NCBI RefSeq assembly: GCF_036669915.1
Contig: NC_089316.1
Location: 25,843,325 to 25,907,324 of the forward strand
Reading direction: 5' to 3'
Source of the DNA: Pocillopora verrucosa
Taxonomy: Eukaryota > Cnidaria > Anthozoa > Scleractinia > Pocilloporidae
Length of the DNA: 64,000 bases
How positions within the stretch are numbered: the stretch's first letter is position 1; each line of letters opens with the position of its first letter. Shown piece by piece: positions 22,101-34,100 of this stretch. The notes beneath the pieces were generated by a model that was not told where the DNA came from, did not search any database, and saw only the letters and a program-made list of their open reading frames with translations. The translations under genes were made by a program, and so were the position numbers.

Positions 22101-25100
22101 GAAATCTGTAGACGCAAGAGGGGTGAACTGGCATCCTATCCACGGTGGAGTTGTAATACTCCTAGTGGGCTCATGCTGCATTAACTGGGACAAGCACTGG
22201 AGTCTTTGCTGCCACTTGGCATGAGTGCACACTCTATCTTATTGATGAGTGAGCTTCCTCTGTCTTAGTGATCTTGATATGTATTTGGTAATTCAATGCA
22301 AGCCTGAAATTTAGTCCTCCTTTACAGGTTAGATGCTAAATGAAGTCAGATCCATAAGAAGCTCTTTCTCAGTGCATAGTCCTGCACCTTTGACCCAGTT
22401 CTAATAATAACATGGTTTTGTTTCTGGCCCTCTTATATTTGAGTGTCACCATATAGTTAAAGTTAGTCTCGCACATCTCATAAAATGAGGCCTTCATATC
22501 AAACTTAGACAGCTCCATTATGTCTCTGAGAATTTTGTGTTACTTATATTTTCAACAATATCCATTGAGTAGTTTTCTTTTTCTTCTCATTTCCTCTCTG
22601 CTTGAAAACTGAAATATTTAAAGATAAATCCAATTTCACATTTTTCATTTGCAGGTCAAAGGTGCTGCTGTTGTGGAAACAGAAGCTAATCTTAAGTTTA
22701 CAAGGCTTTTAATCACTTATAAGGTACAGTTGTGTGGTGTAAGTTCATTCAATTGTCAGCTGTACATGGAAAAACCAGGAATTGACAGGGTTGTTTTAAT
22801 TCATTCATGTGTTTCTTTTGTGGGAAATGCAGTGGCTTGGTGTTTAGTGCACTGAACCTATTTGAGAGGTCTGGGCTCAAGACCTGGCCTTGTCACTGTG
22901 TTGTGTTCTGGGGCAAAGCACTTTCCCCTCCCAATGCTTCTCCCCACCTAGGAGTGTAAGTGGGTGCTGGTGAATTGTTTGGGAAGCCTGATGAAATACT
23001 GGGGGGTAGCCTTGTGATGAAGAAGCATCCTATCCTGGGGGGTTATGATACTCTTAGTTGCTTGATGCTATGGAAACCAGGGTTAGCTCTGGCTGGATGG
23101 GTTGCCTGACTCAAGTGCAGACTTTTCTTTTTTCATTCCTTTCAACCCTTGTAAAGCAGTGAACAGAGTGAGTCGGCAAATTTTGTTAGGAGTGCCACAG
23201 CCTTCTTGGCCATCACACCACCTTGAATCTCACAAGCCTTACAGTTGTTGAGCAGGGTTACTGGGCGCATGCTTGAAGGCTTATACCACCTTTGTGCAAC
23301 GTTGTTGTTGATGAGTTTACTGCTAATGTATCCGCTCTCAGGAGTGACCAGAAATGAAATTCTCCACACAGTATCATTAACATGTAGAAAGGTTATGAGA
23401 AGTAAGGAAATGATCAACTAGAGGACATCGAATGATCTCAAACCAAATTCTGAGATCTAGAGTTGAGAAATGTTCCAAAGGCCACATATCAAACTGATTT
23501 TTGAAATCTTAGATAAAACGGTTGACTTTGATTTTCTACAGAGACGAATTGATGCCAGTGTGGCACTGCAGAATTCCCTTTCAGTAAATGTTTCACTGAC
23601 AGAACAAGAAAAGGTAAGAAATCTACAAAACTGACAGTAACACTGTACTCAGAGTTAGTATGTGGCATGGAAAACTTTGGAAGTTATGCCACTTGAATTT
23701 TCCATTTTTCTAGTAACAATGATATTCACATCTTCTTTAGTGATTACACTGTACAATCTTTTTTATTGTTTGTGAAAATAAAGATTTTTTTTATCAACAT
23801 TTAGATCCAGCGGTACAGTGCTGCAGCAGTGTTATATGATGAGCTGGGATTTCAACGCAAGGCTGGATTTTTCAGTCGAATTGCAGCCATGCAGTGTGTT
23901 TCACAACTAATGCCACATCCTCTGTGGCTCTATGTAAGGAAACATCATTCTATTAATATTATTCAATTTCGGCAATTAACAAAAGTTTTACTGGTCTTCT
24001 AGCTTAGTGACCCACAAGGGATCATTTAACCCCTTAACGCCAAAGACTGACCAGTATCTTCTCCTTGTCAGCACCCGAGGAAATGTATAGAGTGCAGAAT
24101 GGAGACTATGCATACTCATGTTACGGTGTGTTAGGGTGTAAAGGGTTTGTAAAAGCAATGCAAATTTTCTTGTATTCTCCTAATATTTCTTGGGGATTAA
24201 CTCCCAAGATTTGATTGTTAATTCTCCCCTTCAGCTGCTACACATTTCTTCATAAATTAATTATGAGAATTTGGTGTTAGATCAAGATAACAACTTCTAC
24301 CTGATAAGTTTGAGTTCTCTCATTACCTTTTTGCTGGATAATGTATGCATATTATAGAGAGAGGTTACATGTTAATCACTTCGAGAAGTTAAAAGGTTAA
24401 CTGATAGAAAATGCATGTAAAGTCTATTGCTTTTACATTATAACTTTTATTTGTTTACTTGCACCTCGTTTATAAATGGTGTAAATAATTATTTCCTATG
24501 ACCTGTACGGCCCCACTCGTGCAATCCCATAAACATAACATACTGAAAGCCAACATATGTAAGTCTCGACGGGTTGACATGAGCCGGTCCGGAGAAAGGC
24601 TGTCTAGTGCACTTGTACGTCTTTGTTGCCGAAAAAAAAAAGAGGAAACATGTTTGCTGTTGTCGCCAAAAATGAGTGAGAGCAGTAAAAAAAAAATAAA
24701 ATAAGTCACGTTTTTCGATGAATTGCGAGCTTCGTGTTCTAACTCAAAACAATTAACAAACTGTTTTCATTGTAGATTTTTTTTGTGGTTTTCCAGCACG
24801 CGCCAGTCTATCGCATCACATTTAAGTCACAACAATTTTTTCGAATTTTTCAAAACTTATTCAGTGTTCATATGAAAAAATGCTTATTGACTGCGTGGGA
24901 GGGCCGGATGGGAAAATAATTATTTGGCTCTCGTTCATGACGCATAGACCTTGCGTACGTCATGACCTCGAGCCAAGTATTTTCCCGTTCGGCCCTCCCA
25001 CTCAGTCAATAACTACGTATTATTTTGTGTGCGCGCAAATAAGCCTTGTTGGCCTCACTCTTGAGTGAAAATTCTGTTGTTCTTATAAATTTTGATTGAA

Positions 25101-28100
25101 GACTAATTTATTTAACAGTTTATAAAGAGTCACCAGGGACTTTTTTCCCCTTTCAATTACGATTATGTCAACAGTGATGAATAATGATTTTAGATATGTG
25201 AAATTCATATATTTGCACTGCGGTGAAGAACTAATTTAAGAGATCCTCGCAGCTAAGAACACTACTGAACTAGTAGTTGAAAATAGGACCTGAAAAAATT
25301 CAGGCCCATACGGGATTTGAACCCATGACCTTTGCGATACCGGTCCAGCACAACAGTGTATATTGAAAGTTGAATCTTGAAAAAATGAAAGGATTTTTTT
25401 TTTCTTCTATACAGTCTTACAAATTTCTCATGAGTGCACTGGAGGGGTACAGAATTTCTCTCGATCAAAAAGATGTTGCCACAGGTATGTTGTCTTGTAC
25501 TGAAAGTTGCACGAGCATTGTGTAGTGTGGTACTCTTGCAGTCTTGTTCTGCAAAAAATAACACTTTCAGTTTTTGGAAAGAGTTAACTTAAAAAATTTG
25601 ACACAATGATACAGGTATGTTATTCTTAGCTGTTACTTGTTTTTGAATAAAGGTGCTACAAATGGTTGGCCAGCTCTCCAAATCAGGCTTCTTAATGAGC
25701 TTATTTACACTGCTCGCCGGCTAGGAGATCCTTTCGGGGCGTTTAGGTAAGTACAAGAAACATGAGCACAGCTTGGTCTAGACTTCTAGACGAGGGAAGG
25801 AGCGTGATAGCGATGAACAGCGGTTGTGGTTGCTAGAGAAAAGGTTGAACTGCCGCTGTTTTTCGCGCGCATGCTTTTGCGCTGACCGAGAGCCTGTCTT
25901 ATGTTAACGTGGGCGTGACTCTAGCTTACGTGCGGTGTTGTGTGACATAAACGCTGTTAGCAAATGTTTGTACATTTGTGTAGTCTCTTTAGCAGATGTT
26001 GATTGGTCACGTCACGCAACGCCTTCTTTCCTCCTCCAAACGATGGCTGTGAAGAAGACAAATTTGTGCGGAGCTGCAACGGTTTTTTTTTTTTTTTAAT
26101 GAATTGCGGTGTTTTGTGAATAATTGACTCAGCTTATCGTTTTGTGGTACTCGTTCTTTTGTGCCATCGTCTCAGTCCGTTTGCGAAATGTGCGCTCCGC
26201 CCATTTAGAGGTGGCATCGGTGAGTTGATTAGCGCGATTTGGTGTTTCGCTAACACTAAAGCTACCCAGCCACGCATACTCGCCGAAACCGCTGAAAAAG
26301 GTCTAATACACTACCAAACGACAAGAACTACGTAAAGATAAGTCAGTTAAATTAAAAATATGTATATATCTGACATTTTCAATGATAAAGAGAAAAGACA
26401 GTTTAGTTCCCTTTTAAATCTCTACAAATGGCGTCTTTGTGACAGAGTACTGCTCGAAATCAAGAGTCAAGGTTTAGGTTTGTTACATGCCATAGGCGGA
26501 GGCCGCCTGTGTGAAGAGATGCTGACGATGTCTCCATTAAATGACTTCTTTTCAGGCATATCACGTTTTTACTGCACACAATGCATGACCATTTGAGTGA
26601 CGACGAAATGAAAGAGTTATGTTCACTGTTGGAGAGTACAGCCAAGCAGTGTACCGGATCACCTAGATCTCCCAAGTCGCCCAAGGAAACAGATGGGCAG
26701 AAAATTGATGCCTTAGACATGGCTTTGATACCCCTTACTAAAATGCCTCTTGTTAGGTGAGCAAAGATGAACAACTTTTGAGCAGCTTCAATGCGTCTCT
26801 CAATTAGTACGTGATTGGTCAATTTGGTTGGCCATGCTTACTGCACGGCCCGCCAAACTCACAAGTTTGTTTGAATTGAAATCTTTGCTCTGTATTTAAA
26901 CCCAGAGACATAATAAATATCGTACTTACATCATTTTCTCGGTCCATGCCATAATTTACGGAGCCTCGTTTTTTTGGCACGGATTTAAGGCCCGCGCGCT
27001 TGGCGCTTCTACCTTGAAGCCGCGCGGAAAAACACTCGGTCCTTAACTTACAGTACGGAGCTCGAACTCAGTTGGTAAGAGGTTTGTACGACATGAAAGC
27101 AATATGCAGTAACTTTTATTGGAATTAGTAAGCTGTCTTTTCAAGTAAGAAAAGCAAGGAAAATTATTTTGTTCCACAAAAAGAAAAGAAAAAAAGTACC
27201 ACGGCGATACGATTCTCAATGAATTCTACCTCTTAATTATTCCATTCCTTTACTTCAGATCGTTTAAAGTTCAACCTCTTCCTCTACACATGAAACCTGT
27301 TGGAAATAAATCAGTTGTAGCGTCTGACTCGGAATCAGCAGGACCGTTTATATTCTCATCTCTAAGAGGAAAAGTTAAACAATCAAAGAAAGGCAAAAGT
27401 GAGACTGTGTTTTGTGTTTTTGTTGTTGTTGGTGGTGGTGTTGTTATATTGTTGATGTTGTTATTGTTGCTGTTGTTGTTATTGTTGTTGTTTCTGTTGT
27501 TGTTATTGTTGTCGATGTTGTTACTGGTTTTGGTGTCGGTACTGGTAGTATTGTTGTTGTTGGTGTCGTTATGTTAATTTTGTGATTGTTGTGGGTGTTG
27601 TTGTTGGTGTTATGATGTTGTTGTAGTTGTTGTTGTTACTGGTGTTAGTGTAGGTGTTGGTTCTGGTGGTGTTGTTTTTGTTGGTGGTGTCATTATGATG
27701 TTGATGTTGTTATTGTTGTAGTTGTTGTTGTTGTTGGTTGTCGTTTTTCTTGGTGGTGTTGTTATCATTATTATTACAGAAGATATCATTTACTTGTTTG
27801 AAGATACCGCTGACTAGCATCCGAGTTGATCACATCGTCCCCAGGTTCCGGGCCTCGTCAGTTCTCCCCCACCCCCCCGCCTCCCCACACCCTGGACTGG
27901 TCCCTACATGCCCTTGAAGAAACTCTTCTACAGCCAGTGCTGAAGAGATTTATTGCATTTTTTTATTATAATGAAGGGCTGGAAAATAAACTGATAAGAG
28001 CTCCGCTTTTAGGCTTGGCTAACTGTCATTACTTGTACATTATCCAGCAAAAAAGTAATGAGAGAACTCAAACTTATCAGGTAGAAGTTGTTATCTTGAT

Positions 28101-31100
28101 CTAACACCAAATTCTCATAATCAGTTTATGAAGAAATGTTTAGCAGCTTAAGGGGAGAAGACGATAAAAATAACAATCGTTATTACAATTATCATTGTTA
28201 TAATTATTATTAATTGTGTTGTCAGGTGTATTAATGAGTATATTAGAGTGTAAGATTCATATATTGGGCGTTTCTTCTCTGCAGATACAACTTGGGTGTG
28301 CGGGGACATCGGTCAAGTTTCGTTGGATGTCTACAATCCTATGCCATGTGAATTAAGAGTCTCTCAGATGGTATAACATAAAACTGTGATGTAATGGCTT
28401 AGCGTATTTCAGTTAACCCTTTCACTGCCGAGATTTCTTAGCAATTCCCCTTACTGTATGCCATACAAGTCTTATGATGTTAGTTTAGAGAATGTGGTAT
28501 TGGATCAAGTAATAATCCATTGGTATTTTTCTTTATTCTCGGCCATTGTCTGCTTGATTTTGTATTGATGTTGTTATAAGAAAGTCTGTCTTGATAACTC
28601 ATCGGAGTTGAGGGGTTATCGAAAAACTTGACGGGCTTTAGTCGTTAGATATTTCAGACAGTGTGGAGAATTGATCTTTGAATTTTTTGATGGAAAAAGT
28701 TGGTTTTACATTCCTGCTTAAGGAACTCACCATTTTTCCAAAAACATGTTCGGTATAAAAGTCTGATTCATGTTTGAAAATGGAAAGAACCACTTAAATG
28801 ATTATTAACCTACCTTCATTTTATGGTCTTTTTAAAGGAGGTCATAAATATGGTGATTGATAAATATATTGATTCACTGATTCACGAGCTTTGTGACTTG
28901 CTAACACAAATCCTTTTGTAATTCTCTCCCCTTGCAGATTCTTTGTGTTGAAGGGGTTGAATTTGAGCCGTACCCAACGTGTTTGTCTCTACCTCCAAAG
29001 GCAGGGCCTCATACAGTGATATTGCTCGGGATACCAGCCTCTGCAGGGTCAATGAGAATTACTGGTAAGTGTCACCAGGAAGGAGGGACAGGGGAGGGGT
29101 AAGTGTGACCGTAGGGGAGGGATCGTAACGCGGTCATTTTTCTCTGGATACCGCCATTTTCAGACCAGATGAGAAATACTGGTAATTATAAAATAATTCA
29201 AACAGTACGCGCGCTTTGATTGGCCATAAAACCATTTTACATGAGCGTATGTAAACACGGTTTTCGTTCCTCTTTCATTAGCTATTTTATAAAAGAAATG
29301 TAAAATGGTTTCCGTGTTTACATAGCCTGATGTAAACATGCGGGAGGTTGGGAGAACACTACGCTTATCTCGTGTTCTCCCAACCTCCCGCGTGTTTACA
29401 TCAGGCTATGTAAACACGGAAACCATTTTACATTTCTTCATGGTAATGAAGGGGGGGAGGGAATCCGGAAGGGAAGAAGGTAAGTGTTCCCAGGGGTAAG
29501 GGATACTAGTGATAATAGTGTTACGGGGGGGGGGGAATCCGTAAGGGAAGAAGGTAAGTGTTCCTAGGGGTAAGGGATACTAGTGATAATAGTGTTACGG
29601 GGGGGGGGATCCGGAAGGGAAGAAGGTAAGTGTTCCCAGGGGTAAGGGATACTAGTGATTATAGTGTTACGGGGGGGGGGGAAGGAGGGGGTAAGGAATG
29701 ATAACGGAGGGATATGTACCGCTGAAATGGAAAAAAAAGTGTTTCTCATTTTGTCATCACGTAATTCCGATTTCCTTGTTAACCAAAATGCACCGTGTGA
29801 ATTTTTACGTCTTAATTTCAAAATTAAGTTATTTTTTTAGCAACGATATCTTGTTTAAAGTGCCGCTAATTCCCCCAACTTATCATCATATATTTCTTTG
29901 TGTGCCATTCCCGAGAATTTGGTTTTTACTTCAACGCCATGCATGTTTCCAACTTTCTACTTTTCATTCCTCCCTTTACCTATTTTCTTTACCGTGTTTT
30001 GAAATTAAATAATAATTTATCAGATGATTACTCCGATATTTGGTAGGTTATTCTGTGACAGTATTCGGCGTCGAAAGCACCTGCAAGCTGACAAAAGAAA
30101 ATCTGGAGAACAAAGACGACTTTCCTGTGATTGTAGACGTGACTCCTTCGATGCCCCTAATCCAAGTGTCCACAACTCTTCCCAAGGTCCGTTGTCAGCC
30201 GCCTGATCCTGACACCCCTCAATCTGTGCCCCTTGTCACGGCGGTTACATTGTACGCTGGGCAGAGGTGAGTGTAAAAGCGAAATCCTCGTTCAAGAAGC
30301 TCCGTTTTCCTTAAAGAATTTAGCGGCTTTCATCTCATCTCTAACCTGACTTTTAAGTACAAATGCGTTGAGAAGGTTGTAGCAACTAAAATATGCAGTC
30401 ATGTTGAGGATAACAGCTTAAGAAACACATCACTCCGCATAAAAACAACATCACAGTATAGATATGGCATTATTGAAGGTTCAGAACGATGTACTCCAAG
30501 CCATTGACAACAGCAACTGCGTGATATTCCTTCTATTCCAGAGCTTTTCGCAGCGTTCGACATTGTGGATCACCGTAATCTTTTGGGTCGTCTTTAAAAT
30601 TGCTTTGTGGATAATGCGCTCGAGTTGTTCAGATCTAATTTGTCCAGTCGTTACCAGAAAGTGAAAGTAGACGGTGCTGTGTCATCTAGTCGTGAATTGC
30701 AATACAATGAGTCCCAGAATAGTGGGCTTTATTTAGTGGTCTAGTGAACAAGTTTTAACGGTCTCATCAGCTGATCCTAGCTGTAAGCAGAACTCGTGTC
30801 CCATGGCAACCTGGTAACGGCTTAGTTCCGTTAAGTTCTTATCTGTTCTCCGTTAATGATATAATGGTTGATCGTTCCGGATCAATATCAGTATTTGGGC
30901 AACTGCCCACCTACCCCTCCCCTAACTCAACAACAGTCAATTGATAACAAATTAGGGTTAGTGTTGCGTTAGGGGAGGGGTAGGTGGGCAGTTGCCCAGA
31001 TACTGATATTAATCCATCATTCCTCTCTTTGTTAACAGCATGAAAGGGACCATTAATCTGGAAAACATTGGCAAGATGCCAGTCGAAAGTCTAAATATTT

Positions 31101-34100
31101 CTGTTACTAGCAAGGATGGGGAAGGTAAGGAGTTAACCCACTTCACACCGGATAGCCGCAGGGGAGGGGAAGGTGATCGTCATTAGTGCAGGTTTGATGA
31201 GGGAGATGCTAGATTGTCTTCGTTCACTGCGATAAGGAGTTAAGACAAGAAGTAGATGAAAAAGTGTTGTCTATCCACTGATCGTGTGGCTCTGAACATC
31301 TTTGTTCCATAAAGCGACAAAGGTTACTAGTTGGCAAGCTTATATTGGATTCTAACCATTCCCTGCCATTTATCTTGGCGCCTTTTTAGCTGCTTTTTTT
31401 TTTCCCAAACAGCTTCCTGTCGACATGAGATGAATGTTTCTTTCTCAAAATATAACACAGTCACTCTGGCCAGAACTCGAACCCTCTTGATTAAACAATT
31501 GGGCCGCTGCTTCTCTGCTTATTTTTAAAAGCGGAGTTCAACGGCCAACAACGTAACCATACTTAAGAAAATATAGTCAGCGGTTGAGCTGAGAAAATAC
31601 GTCCGTTTATCCGTACGGAGATACTTGGTCCGACGGTTAAGGTTGAAGGTGAAGGTGAGCAAGCTGACCAAAACGTATTTTCCTTCTGCTTAGGACTCGA
31701 TGAACTCTTCAGTTTTGATGAGGAAGAAATCAAGTCCAAGCTCCCAGTCCTTCCTGGCCACTCCACCGACATCACAGTAACAATAACTGGCGCTCATCGC
31801 TTCCCACAAGGCACCGAGAGCAATGAAAATCCCAGCTACGATCCGGCGGCACCATGGGGCTTGACCGGTTCCATTCAGTTCCGTTACTCAACGGGATCTA
31901 GCAGTCACATGTCACGCAAGGTCACCATGGCCATAGATGTGACAGTAGTGCCCAGCTTAATCTGTGAAAACTATCAGATTATAGAGCTCCCTAGGTAAGA
32001 TGCGTGATAATCTCACCTAGGGTTTTGCGTGACAATGTTTACTGATGAAGACATGGAGTAGCTACACAGTTACCTAGCCTGTCACGTAACGCTTAGTTTC
32101 CCCAAACTAGCCTTAGCAACGGCAATTTTCTACATGTTTGTGTCTGGCGTTTAAAGCTCATTACACAACACCCTGCTAAAAGTTGACTTGACAATGTAGA
32201 CAGTAACTTCTCACTGACAGACTAAAATACTCAGGGGAATATTTTACCATCACGCGACGCTGAAAGTTGTGAAGAACGACTCTCACAAGTGTAAACTAAC
32301 TGTCTTTTCTTTTCATCTTATTTTTTTTTAAGTGATCGATCTCATTGTTTACTGATGTTTGATGCTGTTAACAAGACCTCCAATGACATGGAACTGTCCC
32401 TGTGTGTTGGCAACTGTAATGAATCTAATTCTGGTAAGTGTTGAATATTTCACCTACTAGGTTTCTGCTGCTGTAATTCTTTGCTTATTTTGATTTTTTT
32501 TGTTTTTTGGTAATTTTTTTGCAGTAGAAGGAGAGTTGACTACGGATGGTGCGATGAATATTCAAGGAAATGACAAAAATAGGTGAGAATTTTTTTTTTT
32601 TTTTTTTTTTTTTCATGTTGCTGATGTTGCTTTCTCGAAGTCAATCACGGTATTTATGGTTATTTCGTTCCCTTACTCCAGGATAACGATGAATTTGCCG
32701 AGATTTACTTTACCAGTGTATGATAACCATAACGAAGAGGTGAGCATTTTTCATAGTCTTAAAAGTTTTCTCAGATTTTTCTCGTACCCCATTCCGAAAT
32801 CCATTATTGGTATCCTACGACACAATAACTAGTGGTGATTTATGAAATAGTTGAGATATTACGATCACCCTGATCGGTCAAAATCCTTGGTTTATATACA
32901 GTACGAGCGCCCTGATTGGTCCAAACCCATGGTTTATTGCACCTGTAAACCCATAGGAAATAGTGTGCTTTGTTTAAAGTTTATTTTAATAACGCAATAA
33001 ACCGCAATTTCTATCGGTTTACCAGGTTAATATCTCACTTGTGATGTTGGGAGAACTCGACAAAAGTTTGTAATTAACTTGCCTCTAGCTCGTGATTTAC
33101 AAACTTTTATCGTGTTCTCCCAACTTCGCTCATGTCCAGAAATGCACGCAGTAACGAAATGGCAGATTTAACGATTTAGGCGAATTTTAGTAAAATTCGT
33201 CAAAGCGAAATCAGTTTGGCGGAATTTACGATTTTGACGAATTTCAGTCAAATTCGTCGAAGCGAATTTAACGATTTGACAAATTTCCCCTATTTTCGTT
33301 ACCGCGTGCATTTCTGGACATACGTCCTTCCCACGTGGGTTATGAAGCCGGTAAACCGATAGAAATTGAGGTCTATTGTTGAAAAGTAATTCACAATTTT
33401 TCCAAGACTTTTCATTGACGTGTTTTTAAGGTTAATGCTGACTCCCAGAGACGCGCTGAATACGAAAGAAGAGTTTGTGACTTGGTTAAGATTCGTTGGA
33501 ATCTTGTATCCTTTTCGTAAATGCGAGGTTTGGGCATGGTAGAAATTTGCTGAGAAGTTTGAGATGATCATGGTCATCCATTGTTGTGAATAATTATACA
33601 TCGATCGGTTTTAAAAGGCAAACTTCTTGTCAGTAAGAATAAGAATTTCTGAGTTTCCTTCTCAGACGTTGGAGATTCCAAAACTAATTTTCAATACGTG
33701 AAGAAACTAAAATGGAAAGAAAGATTTAAAAAAAGAGTCCTTAAGAAAAGGTGATCGTTATTAAATAAGATTTTTTAAGCTAGTTAGCTTTCACGCAGAT
33801 TACCTTTCAAAAGGGCAAACAGTTTTAGAGCGAGAGCGGAGAGGTTTTAATTTGGGTGCAAACCCTTTCAACCAATACTCCGCCACAACTTGGCACTTTC
33901 TTGACACTTACTACTTTTACTTGAGTCTGAAAGAATAATTGAATTTCATGCTCAAACATTTTACAAACCCTGTGATTAAACATTTACAATTCATTCCTAA
34001 GGCTTTCAGGCCCTTTTCCCTCGTTCCCTCCCTTGTGTAATCTGCAGGCATCACCGATATTTTTGTGTTATCCTTGATTGTGTGACAGCCGGCATGTAAC

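Noticed and set aside
27410-27577. Poly-Leu/Val frame continuing TRAPPC9 exon 9
   Set aside because: Read-through into a (TTG)n repeat past a good donor (AAAA-GTGAG); the next exon fits in phase after splicing.
29564-29840. Frames on both strands with PPSFPPP / PYPWEHLPSS
   Set aside because: Produced by the 73-bp minisatellite in TRAPPC9 intron 11.
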